Made by a program: the position numbers and the translations under genes. Source: Clostridium homopropionicum DSM 5847 (GTDB lineage: Bacteria; Bacillota; Clostridia; Clostridiales; Clostridiaceae). From it: a stretch of 64,000 bases of DNA. The notes under the pieces are model-generated. The model did no database searches and had not been told where the DNA came from. It worked only from the letters and a program-made list of their open reading frames with translations. The DNA is taken from assembly GCF_001263795.1 (NCBI RefSeq), contig NZ_LHUR01000022.1:248001-312000 (forward strand), in the 5' to 3' direction. Each line of letters begins with the position of its first letter. The stretch's first letter is position 1. This document shows positions 42,783-52,073 of the stretch, in pieces.

Positions 42783-43124
42783 AATCTATATTTTTCTCCT
42801 TTAATTTATTTTGTTCACTCATTATAACCTCGCAAGTACAAATATCATTTATACTTCCTTCTGCTATTGATTGACCAAGTTGAATAAATTCCTTTATTCT
42901 TTCATCAGAAATATAATAATAGATATTCTTTCCTTCTTTAATCGACTTTACAAAATTGCACCATTTCAAGCATTTTAACTGCATTGATATAAGACTTTGA
43001 GAACATCCTAAATCTTCTGCAAGTTCGCCTACATTTTTTTATCGTCCAATAAAGTAATTATAATTTTGTATCTTGTAGGATTAGACAATACAATGGCTCC
43101 ATCCTTCATTTGCACAGAAACCAT
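42760..43124 (-). pseudogene. ArsR-family regulator with a homopolymer frameshift
   Basis: From ATG 43124 the frame reads MVSVQMKDGAIVLSNPTRY, then IIITLLDD, and stops after a run of seven A; in the next frame it continues VGELAEDLGCSQSLISMQLK and on to 42760, giving a full ArsR/SmtB protein with the metal-site-like ICTCEV. One base is missing near 43040. This may be a true mutation, a phase-variable tract or a base-calling error. It is coupled to the [2Fe-2S] protein gene. Confidence 0.75.
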
Positions 43125-43523
43125 CTTTAACTTTTTCGTAGATATGACCCCCGAAAACTATTTCGTTACCTACTTTAATGCCATCCGTAACCTTTGTATT
43201 ATTTATTACAACAATACCCCCAACAACACAATATATTGATCATTTTTTGTTTATATTACTGTATATCGTAATAAATGTTTGTTACTTTATAAAGTTTATA
43301 CTCTTAATGCATATATGATAATAACTACACTGATTAATGCTATAAATCCACTAATTAAATCAAATTTATCATGTAGTGTAGTTTTATAATAAAGCTCGGT
43401 CAGGATATCCTTGAATGACGAAATAAAAAATACCATAAAATCCAATTTTGAATAATACGGTATTTTGAAAAATTATTCGTTTTTATAGTTGAGTCGCCAA
43501 ATATGAATATTGCATAACATTTA
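43125..43523. other. Stretch with short gene remnants
   Basis: No intact gene. On the minus strand 43436-43296 encodes 46 residues with one membrane segment (FDLISGFIALISVVIIIYALRV) but no ribosome binding site. Another short open piece near 43215-43084 (IVVINNTKVTDGIKVGNEI) resembles nothing I can name. Probably decayed genes. Confidence 0.4.
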
Positions 43524-43751
43524 TTAGGATTTAGCCCTTCTATCTTTTATCTCTCTGAATACACCAATTCCCAATAATACTAATCCGAGAATAAATAAAG
43601 CTACTTCCAAATATTCTGAAAGAGTCTCGTTTGGCAAAATCCTATGCCATTTAAAAAGCCAATGAGAAAATATATTGTCAAGTACGGCTACCAATCCTAA
43701 AGATATAAAACTTCCATTCATTAAAATTTTGTTTCTTTCGTTGTTTCTCAT
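43524..43751 (-). CDS. Small two-TM membrane protein, DUF2243-like fragment
   Basis: 75 residues from ATG 43751, which starts one base after the stop of the SHOCT gene, with TTGAGAGAT upstream. Two membrane segments: GSFISLGLVAVLDNIFSHWL and YLEVALFILGLVLLGIGVF. The LDNIFSHWLFKWHRIL motif recalls the start of DUF2243 proteins (about 150 residues), so this may be a shortened form. Function unknown; translationally coupled to the SHOCT protein. Confidence 0.6.
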   Translation of the reverse strand: MRNNERNKILMNGSFISLGLVAVLDNIFSHWLFKWHRILPNETLSEYLEVALFILGLVLLGIGVFREIKDRRAKS

Positions 43752-43752
43752 A

Positions 43753-43986
43753 TTATCTCTCAAGTATTTCTTCCTTTTTCCGTTTATATTCTTCAGAATT
43801 AATTTCTCCGTTAGCATACCTCTTATTCAATATTTCTATAGCTTCGGATTTGTTATCGGAATCGTGATTCGGTCTCCTATGAAATCTCGGAATTCCGCAG
43901 CCTCCGCTCCATCCACATCCACGTAGAAAAAACATACCAATAAAAAGCAATATTACAAATAACCAACTAAAATTGCCAAACCGCAT
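43753..43986 (-). CDS. SHOCT-domain small membrane protein
   Basis: 77 residues: one membrane segment (about 6-24, WLFVILLFIGMFFL), a Cys/Gly-rich linker, and a C-terminal SHOCT domain (EAIEILNKRYANGEINSEEYKRKKEEILE). Start after AAGGAGGTTTAGTT-ATG. SHOCT domains are short oligomerisation or membrane-associated modules. First gene of a two-gene unit. Confidence 0.88.
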   Translation of the reverse strand: MRFGNFSWLFVILLFIGMFFLRGCGWSGGCGIPRFHRRPNHDSDNKSEAIEILNKRYANGEINSEEYKRKKEEILER

Positions 43987-44606
43987 AACTAAACCTCCTT
44001 AAAAATCCCACTAAAGATTAGATTACTCAAAATTTTTAATACTATTCGCTTATCACTATGGTATACAATTTATGCCTATTGAACAATTAAAATACCGTAT
44101 TATTCAGTTTTAAAAAAACATTATTCAGATATTCAATTCCAATTATTAATTCGCCTTTTAATCAAACTTTTTTCTAAAATTTATTTATTAGCTCAACGGA
44201 CTTAAGCCATTTATATGACCTATTTTAATCAATCTTTTTTATAAAGCTATATGTAGTACATTATCAACTTTCCATCCACATAAAATTGATAGAGCAATGA
44301 ATTATCTCCTTAAAATCTATTTAACCTTAAATTAAGTATTATCAAGGATTTAAGCTACTTCAAATTCGGTTTTATTTTATATTTTATCAATCCTTACTTC
44401 TTAAGCCTTTTTCCTGCAAACAAATAAATCCCTGAACGAAAATGCAGTACCTTCTGCGCTCCGTCCAAGGATTATGAAAAACATTTATTATTCAGGAAAG
44501 GGTTTAATATGTGTATACAAATATGACTTTATTTCAAGTGGTTCATCTTTGTTCTATCTCAACATTTAACACATACAAACCCATATGACATATTTATATT
44601 ATAATC
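43987..44606. other. About 620 bases without recognisable genes
   Basis: AT-rich sequence left of the transposon, upstream of the SHOCT gene. I see no complete reading frame, RNA gene or strong hairpin. A slightly more GC-rich part near 44430-44500 gives a short open piece on the minus strand but no family match. Confidence 0.5.
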
Positions 44607-44649
44607 TGTGACATAACATGTTGTAACTTGTGACATGTTATGTTGTAAC
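44607..44649. repeat. Two 21-bp near-repeats with internal 10-bp inverted repeat
   Basis: TGTGACATAACATGTTGTAAC (44607-44627) is followed by TGTGACATGTTATGTTGTAAC (44629-44649). The internal ACATAACATG and CATGTTATGT are perfect inverted repeats (44611-44620, 44634-44643). It may be a regulator-binding site or hairpin; function unknown. Confidence 0.6.
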
Positions 44650-44719
44650 CGACACATACACTTTTCCCTTAAATCTAACTCCTCCTTATCCCTGCCTACT
44701 TTTCTCCAAAGTGAAAAAG

Positions 44720-44748
44720 AGAAAACCAGCTATTTTTTCTGATTTTCT
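44720..44748 (-). terminator. Probable original glmS terminator, now separated from glmS
   Basis: Minus strand: AGAAAATCAG, 9-nt loop, CTGGTTTTCT, followed by CTTTTTC. Nothing lies directly upstream on the minus strand except the transposon. Removing the element (44808-57929 plus one target copy) puts this hairpin about 210 bp downstream of the glmS stop. Confidence 0.6.
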
Positions 44749-44802
44749 CTCATTATTTTTGAACAACTTTTTTCTAGATGAACAAGTTTATTTTCACAAA
44801 AT

Positions 44803-44807
44803 ACAAA
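44803..44807. repeat. Left target-site duplication ACAAA
   Basis: 5-bp direct repeat ACAAA at 44803-44807 matches ACAAA at 57930-57934 on the other side of the element. Five base pairs is the Tn7-family duplication length. Confidence 0.9.
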
Positions 44808-44953
44808 TGTTCTCCTAAAAGAAAGTTGTTAAATTATATATACATACAATTAAGCTTTTACGCAATATAGTTTTTATAGTATTAAAAGAAAGTTGTTAAA
44901 ACTCGGATAATAATTTATTTATATTTATATATTTCTAAAAGAAAGTTATTAAA
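44808..44953 (+). repeat. Left end of the Tn7-like element with three TnsB-type sites
   Basis: Terminus TGTTCTCC at 44808. Sites AGTTGTTAAA at 44824-44833 and 44891-44900, AGTTATTAAA at 44944-44953, each preceded by AAAAGAA. Spacings of 67 and 53 bp resemble the widely spaced left end of Tn7. Confidence 0.9.
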
Positions 44954-45150
44954 TTTTAATACTATAAAATAATTATACAATGAAAATGGAAAATGTCCAA
45001 ATAAATAATAATATAGTGAATTTTATACAATTTTGTAGTATAATATTAAGTGGAATAAGCTAGAAAATTTGGAATTCAAGTAACTGCATTAATATGTTTC
45101 AAATTATCATTGACATCATTAAAATAAATTTTGTTGTTTGGAGGAGTTCG

Positions 45151-48100
45151 ATGTCTGAAGAAAAAGTAATTGATTTAGTGGCTGCATGTTTAAGCCTTCC
45201 TGAAATCGGGTGTAATGATACCACGAATGATCTTATTGAACGAGATAATTATTTATATGCAATCGAAGATAGATTTAATATGGATTATAAAACAGTAATT
45301 ATTGATGGACAAGATGGCATTGGTAAGACAACACTTTTAGTTCAATTTGCTAATAAGCATAAATCATCTTCTGTTTGTATATTTATTAAGCCAAATGATC
45401 AGTGGGGATGCAATATAGATTACCTACGTTATGATTTATGCAATCAACTTAGTCTATTTATTAATTCCAAAGAGTTAAATAATATTAATGAATCTAGCGA
45501 AATGCATCTAAGAGACTTACTTTTTTCATTAAACAAAAAAACTCGTAAAATCAATAAAAATTTTTATTTCTTAGTTGATGGATTAAGTGATATTCCAAAG
45601 GAAAATGAGGTTATAAAGAGACAACTTATTCAAATGTTACCATTTTCATATTCTAATATAAAATTTATATTTACAGGTGATTATACTGAATTAAAGGACA
45701 CATATTTATATAATATAAAATGTAGTCATTTTATATTAACTGGATTTAAAATTGAAGAAACTAGAAAATACTTTGAAGACTTTGATATTGAAGATGACTA
45801 TATTAGAGAGATTCACTTAAACTGCAAAACGTTACCTGGTAGACTTGCTGATATAAAAAGATTAATTAAATCAGGTATTAATGTGAAAGATTTGATGACA
45901 ATCAAAATAGATAAATGGTCTGACTTATTTGATGTAGAATGGGGTAATGTTGGTACAGATGAAGAACAAAACAAATTATTATCAATACTTGCTTTGGATA
46001 ATAGAACATATACTGTTGATGAACTAAGTCAATTAATTTGTATTGATAAAAATTCAGTATACAATAAATTACAAGGATTAAGTTTTATTGAATTTTGTAA
46101 AGAAACAAATAAAATCACTTTTGTAACAGAATCATTTCGCTTATATGCAGCTGATAAACTAAGATTATATCAAAGCTATGTTAATAAATTAATTGTTGAG
46201 TATATGCTAAAGAAACCTGATAGTGAAGAATCAATAGAATTACTTCCTATTTATCTAGACAAGAGTGGATACCATGATGAAATACTCAGATATCTATCCC
46301 CATATCATTTTTTAAAAATGCTAGAAAGAAGCCAATCTATAAATTCAATTAAAAATAAAGCTGAGTTAGGTATAAAAACTTCTATTAACTTAGGTAAATA
46401 TAATGATCAGATAAGATTTAGTATCCAGAAATCAATAATGTTACAGTTTGAAACTGAAGAAATATTGCATTCAGAAGTGGAAGCTTACATTTCTTTAAAT
46501 GACTATAACTCAGCAATAGTATTAGCACAATCCGCAGTCACCAAAGAAGATAGATTGCACCTTTTATCCATAATTTGCAAAAAGAAAAAGCAACAAGAAG
46601 GTATCCTCGATTCAAGTTTATTAGACCTGATTAAAGGACTTTATAATGAAATCGATTATGAAATTAATAAAGACAAAACTATTGCAATTTCTTCTGAATT
46701 AATTTTTTGTTGCCCCGAAATAGCAATAGAACTAATTACCAAATCCAATAAAGAGTCAAAGCTTGAAAATGATTTAGATTTTGCTTTTGCTGAATTATCA
46801 TTAAGAACTTTAGAAAAAGATCAAAATACTGATGAGTATTTAAAGATAGCTGATGAAATAAACTCAAAAATTAAGAATCCTGAAGTAAGGGACATTTCTA
46901 AAAGTATCAATTTATTAGTTGGGGGATATTCTGCGAGCAAAATTATTGGTGAATCAGAAAAACTAAAAGATACAACAAGTAAGCTTCTTATTTTAACAAA
47001 ATGGACTGTAAAAAATAGGCGAAGAAAGGATGCAATTGAAGTAGTTAAATATTCTCTTGATTTAACAATTGCAACAACTTCATATTCGCCAAACGCGCAA
47101 ATTTTTAGAGAATTGGCAACGCCAATTCCATATATTAATGATGAAAAGGAAATGGATAACTTAATCAGCCGTTTCGATAGTCAAAAGGGTTTGGCTGAAA
47201 AGATTGGACCAACAGAAGAGTTTATCGGCTTGCAACTTATTTTAGCTCATGCAGAAAGTAGAATAGATCTAACAAAGAGTTTTGATAGGTTATGGGATAC
47301 TTATAATTATATCCTAGAGCTTGATGATCTATCAGTAAAAGCAATTTGTATGGCAAAACTTCTCTCAAGAGTGAAAGTAATAGACAAAGATCAAGAATTA
47401 GAACAGCAACTAAGTTTTAATGAAACTATTAGGAAAGATCTGAATAATTTTATAGAAGAGTTACTAAATACAACTGCTATGCATTTCGAAGTAAGTGAAG
47501 GAATTATATCTTCATTAGCTTATAATTATTATGACTTAGCATACTCAATTGCTATAAAATTAAATACAGAAACTAGGAGAAATAAAGCATTATCTAAACT
47601 TATTGACACTCTACTTTTATCTGATATAAAGAAAATTGATATACAATTCATTATTAAGGTTATTAATGAGATTACCCAGAAATCAATTAAATATAACTTG
47701 ATAATATCTATATTAGAAAGAATAGAATCTGAAAGTACTGAAGTTAATATTTGCATAAATAATGCTTTGCAATTAATCCCACATGTTGAAAGTATAGATG
47801 ATGCTGAAGACAAGTGTATAGCTTATTGTAATTTGTGCTCAATCTTAAAAAAAGATTTGAATAGTAAATATGAAAATTTAATTTCAGATAAAATACAGCT
47901 ATTAGAAAAATTATGGCAAGCTATGGATACAGGATGGAAAAAAATTAATATAGGCTATACAATTGTGTCTAAACTATCAACAAGCTCACATGATATTGCT
48001 AAAAAATTATTGCTGAGAACAGAGGAGTATAAAAAAGAGGCAATTATTGATTCTAACAGCTTAGCTAATATACTTATATTTATTATTCAACTTGCAATCC

Positions 48101-50109
48101 GAGCATATAGTGGATTAATAGGAATAAATTCTGTAAATAGAGATGATATAAAAAAACTTATGGAATATATAAATTGCATACCTTCCTATGGAGAACGAGC
48201 TGCTCTATGGAGCGACCTAGCTCTAAGATGTTTAAGAATTAAAGAGTTAAAATTGTTTGATTCACTAGTATCCGAAAATGTGAGAGCACATTTAGCGTAT
48301 ATTTCTTCACTAGACAAACAGTACTATAATAGATTAATTATAAGACTCGCCCCTGCACTTTACTATCATAATAGAGTAAGAGCTCTTAGTGAAATAGACA
48401 ATCTTGATCCGCTACAAAAGGATTCAGCCTATTTTAACATTGTAGAGTATATATTTACTAAACAATCATATTTCGATCCATATGATAATTCAGGTAAACA
48501 TGAATTCATGTTAAATTTTGATGAAATTATTGACCTCTGTGAAATATTGAAAAAGGTAGAAACAGATGATTTAATATATTACATTATCGCTGGTATCTCT
48601 ACATCTATATATTCTTTTAAATTACTTACAGATAATCAGTGCTATGATATTATGAATCGGCTTGATAATATCATAAATACAAAACTTCCTAGTAAGAAAA
48701 ATATAAAACATGGAGGCTATAAAATAATATCTAAAGCACAAGTTGCTAGATTTTATCCAAAATACATTACTTTTGAAGAGTTAATAGGACAAGCAAAACA
48801 AATTGATAACTTAGCTGACAAAGCATTTGTATTATCTGTTATAGCTACTTTACTTCCTGCTAAACAAACTTTAACGCAATCAGCTCTTGTAAATGATTCA
48901 AAATCTTTAATTGATAATATACCTTCTATTTATGATAGAATTAAACACTATGAGGACTTTGCATCAAATTGTTGGACAATAAATTCGAGTTTGAGTAAAA
49001 AATGTTTACTTACAGCATTACAAATATCAAAGGAACAAGATAATCCTGAGTACTTAAAGGTTCAGCGAAGAATAATTGATATGGCTCATCGTATAGATCC
49101 AGACTTAGCAGCATCAATGGCTTCTCTTACAGATGAAGATGAGGTAAGATCCCAAGTTAAACTGAATTTAAGGCAACAAGTAAAGGTTAATGACTTAAAA
49201 AAGAAAATGACAAAAGGTTTAAATGAAAATGAAAAAAATGAATATACAAATATTGATTACTGTAAAGCTGCATGGAAATTACTAGGTTCATTAAATGCAG
49301 GCAGAACTAATACTCTCCATAGATCTCTTACGAGCCCCTATATAGAAGTTGTTTCAAGAGAAAAATTTATGCATATCTATCCTATTCTCTCTTGGCTTGT
49401 GGAGAATGATATTAAGCGTCACTGTAGAGCAGAGGATTCTCAACCTTTTCTAAGAAATATGTTTGATTCTCTGCTACTAGGAGCTGAATTAGCTATGAAG
49501 TTATTAGAGAAGTCCTTAATGCTTGTAGATAAAAGGAAGGTTTTAGTATCCTTTAACGAATATGATGATTCAAAAATTATTAACCCAGGAGAAAGAGATT
49601 TAGCAATAGAATTTATTAGAGATTGGCTAGAATCAAATTCAAAAAATAATCTTATTATTGCAGATCCTTTCTTTGGTCCTGAGGAAATGGAAATTTTAAA
49701 AATTATTAGTTCAATTAATCCAAGTTGTCAGATTAATATCCTAACTAGTATTAAACATAATACAAAAGAAAGTATTAATCCACACAAGCTTCCGTATGAT
49801 GAACTATATACTAATTACTGGAGAGCAAATATTTCTGATCAAGATCCACCAGATTGTGAAATAACATTTATAGGTGGAATTAAAACAAATGAACCACCTA
49901 TACACGATCGTTGGCTTATTACAGAAGATAGTGCACTTATTCTCGGGACATCGTTTAATAGTCTAGGTATTACAAAAATATCAAAGTTATCAATCTGTAC
50001 TAAGGAGCAAGCTCAAGATATGATGCATGTTGTTATGTCATACTTAAATAGAAAAGAAAAATTTTTTAACGGTGAACGATTAAGATCGTATTCAATTACA
50101 CTTTATTAA
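45151..50109 (+). CDS. Giant STAND NTPase with helical repeats and C-terminal PLD-like domain; transposon cargo
   Basis: 1,652 residues from ATG 45151, which has GGAGGAG 4 nt upstream; an earlier in-frame ATG lacks a site. N-terminal P-loop NTPase: Walker A GQDGIGKT (53-60), Walker B FYFLVDGLSD (138-147), sensor-like KFIFTGD (about 174-180), then a winged-helix-like part (TVDELSQLICIDKNSVYNKL). About 400-1450 is helical repeats, including IDMAHRIDPDLAASMASL. The last 150 residues look phospholipase-D-like: NLIIADPFFGPEEMEIL and HDRWLI (His1585) with ALILGTSFNSLG. By analogy with Avs-type NTPases it may sense phage and activate the C-terminal effector; this is inference. A -10 TATAAT lies at 45039-45044, with no clear -35. 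Confidence 0.8.
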   Translation: MSEEKVIDLVAACLSLPEIGCNDTTNDLIERDNYLYAIEDRFNMDYKTVIIDGQDGIGKTTLLVQFANKHKSSSVCIFIKPNDQWGCNIDYLRYDLCNQLSLFINSKELNNINESSEMHLRDLLFSLNKKTRKINKNFYFLVDGLSDIPKENEVIKRQLIQMLPFSYSNIKFIFTGDYTELKDTYLYNIKCSHFILTGFKIEETRKYFEDFDIEDDYIREIHLNCKTLPGRLADIKRLIKSGINVKDLMTIKIDKWSDLFDVEWGNVGTDEEQNKLLSILALDNRTYTVDELSQLICIDKNSVYNKLQGLSFIEFCKETNKITFVTESFRLYAADKLRLYQSYVNKLIVEYMLKKPDSEESIELLPIYLDKSGYHDEILRYLSPYHFLKMLERSQSINSIKNKAELGIKTSINLGKYNDQIRFSIQKSIMLQFETEEILHSEVEAYISLNDYNSAIVLAQSAVTKEDRLHLLSIICKKKKQQEGILDSSLLDLIKGLYNEIDYEINKDKTIAISSELIFCCPEIAIELITKSNKESKLENDLDFAFAELSLRTLEKDQNTDEYLKIADEINSKIKNPEVRDISKSINLLVGGYSASKIIGESEKLKDTTSKLLILTKWTVKNRRRKDAIEVVKYSLDLTIATTSYSPNAQIFRELATPIPYINDEKEMDNLISRFDSQKGLAEKIGPTEEFIGLQLILAHAESRIDLTKSFDRLWDTYNYILELDDLSVKAICMAKLLSRVKVIDKDQELEQQLSFNETIRKDLNNFIEELLNTTAMHFEVSEGIISSLAYNYYDLAYSIAIKLNTETRRNKALSKLIDTLLLSDIKKIDIQFIIKVINEITQKSIKYNLIISILERIESESTEVNICINNALQLIPHVESIDDAEDKCIAYCNLCSILKKDLNSKYENLISDKIQLLEKLWQAMDTGWKKINIGYTIVSKLSTSSHDIAKKLLLRTEEYKKEAIIDSNSLANILIFIIQLAIRAYSGLIGINSVNRDDIKKLMEYINCIPSYGERAALWSDLALRCLRIKELKLFDSLVSENVRAHLAYISSLDKQYYNRLIIRLAPALYYHNRVRALSEIDNLDPLQKDSAYFNIVEYIFTKQSYFDPYDNSGKHEFMLNFDEIIDLCEILKKVETDDLIYYIIAGISTSIYSFKLLTDNQCYDIMNRLDNIINTKLPSKKNIKHGGYKIISKAQVARFYPKYITFEELIGQAKQIDNLADKAFVLSVIATLLPAKQTLTQSALVNDSKSLIDNIPSIYDRIKHYEDFASNCWTINSSLSKKCLLTALQISKEQDNPEYLKVQRRIIDMAHRIDPDLAASMASLTDEDEVRSQVKLNLRQQVKVNDLKKKMTKGLNENEKNEYTNIDYCKAAWKLLGSLNAGRTNTLHRSLTSPYIEVVSREKFMHIYPILSWLVENDIKRHCRAEDSQPFLRNMFDSLLLGAELAMKLLEKSLMLVDKRKVLVSFNEYDDSKIINPGERDLAIEFIRDWLESNSKNNLIIADPFFGPEEMEILKIISSINPSCQINILTSIKHNTKESINPHKLPYDELYTNYWRANISDQDPPDCEITFIGGIKTNEPPIHDRWLITEDSALILGTSFNSLGITKISKLSICTKEQAQDMMHVVMSYLNRKEKFFNGERLRSYSITLY

Positions 50110-50138
50110 TAAATAATACACTTTAATATCTAATCCGA

Positions 50139-50165
50139 GATAAACTCCATTTATGTGAGTTTATC
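50139..50165. terminator. Bidirectional terminator between cargo gene and tnsD
   Basis: GATAAACTC (50139-50147) / GAGTTTATC (50157-50165), 9-nt loop, followed by TTTTTTT on the plus strand. It overlaps the last codons of tnsD and serves the convergent cargo gene. Confidence 0.85.
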
Positions 50166-52037
50166 TTTTTTTACTCTAAAGCATTCATCTATATAAAATT
50201 TTACTGAAACTGAAGGATTTCTAGCAACTTGCTTTAATATCTGCCATTTACGTACATAACCTTGTTGTTTAATTAAGTTATTATAAATATAGTTTACTTT
50301 TCTTATATGAAATTTATCAATAGATTCTACCATATTAGAAATAAATTTTTGAGTTTTAGGCAATTTACTTTTCTTATTATATATCAAGGAACTAATCCCA
50401 GCAACATTACCTAACCGACTTTTGGTAATTCTAATGGGCTTATTACTATTAACTATGTCGTTATATGCATTTTTTATAAGTATTAAAACTTCATTATCTC
50501 GTGGTTCCCACTCAACTTTATTTCTATTCATTTTAACTCTATATGTTTTTTGAGGTAAATTTTCAAAAAGCCATTCCTTGTCATTTCTATAAAGCCATGT
50601 ATATTCTTTTTGCGCAATTCTTCTAATCTCAGTTCTAGTTAGATCAGAATTCTCCTTTATAAAACTTATTAAATTATTACGATATTTTAATAATCTTTTA
50701 TTTTGAAAATTACTTATATCATAATCTTTTTTAACGGAATCTGATATTTTAATATACCCATTTTCTATTTTATCTATGTATTTTTTTACTGTTTTGGCAT
50801 CACACCTCATTATTCTACATATCTCTCTAACACTTTTACTGCCTGCACAGGCTATTGATAGTAATTGCGACTCCCACACATGTCCAAAGCATTTAATCCT
50901 ACCAATTTCATATATATGTTCATTATGATTATCTGGTCCCTTTCTAGAATATTTAAAACCACAAGAACAATTGAATGTTCCAATTGGAAGTCTTGTTTTA
51001 TAATCTGCAGTTATTTTCACATTTTTAATGACTTTTTCCCTATAATGATCTGACACTGGATTTAAGCAAGGCCAAGGTCCATTCCCAAAATACTCATATT
51101 CATCCTCTGGTTTTTTCAAGAAAGTGTTCATATTATCACATAAAAATAATATTAACATAATGTGTTTTATTGGATTTATTATTCTTTTATTATTTCTTAA
51201 TATATTTCTTATCCAAGAGCTATCAGAATCTACATTAAAATTTAGATTCATAATATTAAGTATCTCATCACCATAGTACATTTTAAAAAATCTTACAGTC
51301 TTATCTTGTCTAATTTCTCGAGATATAGTTAATAATCCCTTTTGTTTTAATAAGACTTTATATTTTTTATTAATAATGTTAATCTCATATTGATTATTAC
51401 TATTCTTCAATAATAAAAAAGCCGCCTTAGCTATTTTTAATAATATTGCAGATTGTTGCTCATTATAATAGTTTACATCCTTATCTGTGTATTTAGGATT
51501 CAAACTAATATATTTTAATCTTGAAATATAGTTATCTTTGCCATAGGTATAAGTCTTGATTTTACACCCATGTTTATGGCATACTAATATTCCGTCAACT
51601 TGATGTCCTCTATGAAAATAAGCCTCTCCGCTTGAATTAACGTCCTCTCTTACACACAATGGACAATATTTTAACTCTTTAGTGCTAAAAATTGCTCCTG
51701 CTTGTATCCCTAATAAGAATCCAATTCTTTGACCATTTGAAAACTTCATATCTTCTAAGATTTCTTTTTTACGTGAAGTGGTTAAAAATGGTTCATAAAT
51801 TGGGAACATGGTATGACCTGAAATAATGATATCAGCATTTAAATTTAAGTCCTCAAAAACACTTGAACAGAATTTAGAAATATTACAAGGGAATTGAACA
51901 TATGGTGTTATTGTTTTAGAACCGAAAAAATCTTTTAATATATTCTTAAGATTAGTATCCCCAGATATTTCAGAATAGCGCGCTACAAAACTATAAAATA
52001 ATTCATCATCATAAATTCTAGGTATATAATTAATCAT
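50151..52037 (-). CDS. tnsD: TnsD (full-size TniQ-family target selector)
   Basis: Directs insertion to a fixed site, here almost certainly the end of glmS. The N-terminal TniQ domain begins MINYIPRIYDDELFYSFVARY. The zinc-finger region has YCPLCVRED, HRGHQVDGILVCHKHG; further Cys pairs occur in GTFNCSCGFKYS and RIKCFGHVWE. The C-terminal half has HTH-like segments (SVREICRIMRCDAKTVKKYI; LTRTEIRRIAQKEY) likely to contact attTn7 DNA. 628 residues, longer than Tn7 TnsD (508). AAGGAG precedes the ATG by 4 nt; 36 nt after tnsC. Last gene of the tns operon. Confidence 0.92.
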   Translation of the reverse strand: MINYIPRIYDDELFYSFVARYSEISGDTNLKNILKDFFGSKTITPYVQFPCNISKFCSSVFEDLNLNADIIISGHTMFPIYEPFLTTSRKKEILEDMKFSNGQRIGFLLGIQAGAIFSTKELKYCPLCVREDVNSSGEAYFHRGHQVDGILVCHKHGCKIKTYTYGKDNYISRLKYISLNPKYTDKDVNYYNEQQSAILLKIAKAAFLLLKNSNNQYEINIINKKYKVLLKQKGLLTISREIRQDKTVRFFKMYYGDEILNIMNLNFNVDSDSSWIRNILRNNKRIINPIKHIMLILFLCDNMNTFLKKPEDEYEYFGNGPWPCLNPVSDHYREKVIKNVKITADYKTRLPIGTFNCSCGFKYSRKGPDNHNEHIYEIGRIKCFGHVWESQLLSIACAGSKSVREICRIMRCDAKTVKKYIDKIENGYIKISDSVKKDYDISNFQNKRLLKYRNNLISFIKENSDLTRTEIRRIAQKEYTWLYRNDKEWLFENLPQKTYRVKMNRNKVEWEPRDNEVLILIKNAYNDIVNSNKPIRITKSRLGNVAGISSLIYNKKSKLPKTQKFISNMVESIDKFHIRKVNYIYNNLIKQQGYVRKWQILKQVARNPSVSVKFYIDECFRVKKDKLT

Positions 52038-52073
52038 ACTACTCCTTACAGAAATTCAAATTTATTAAGGTTC

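Noticed and set aside
44630-44818. 62-codon plus-strand frame across the left transposon boundary
   Set aside because: It crosses the target duplication and terminus, has no ribosome binding site and no family features.
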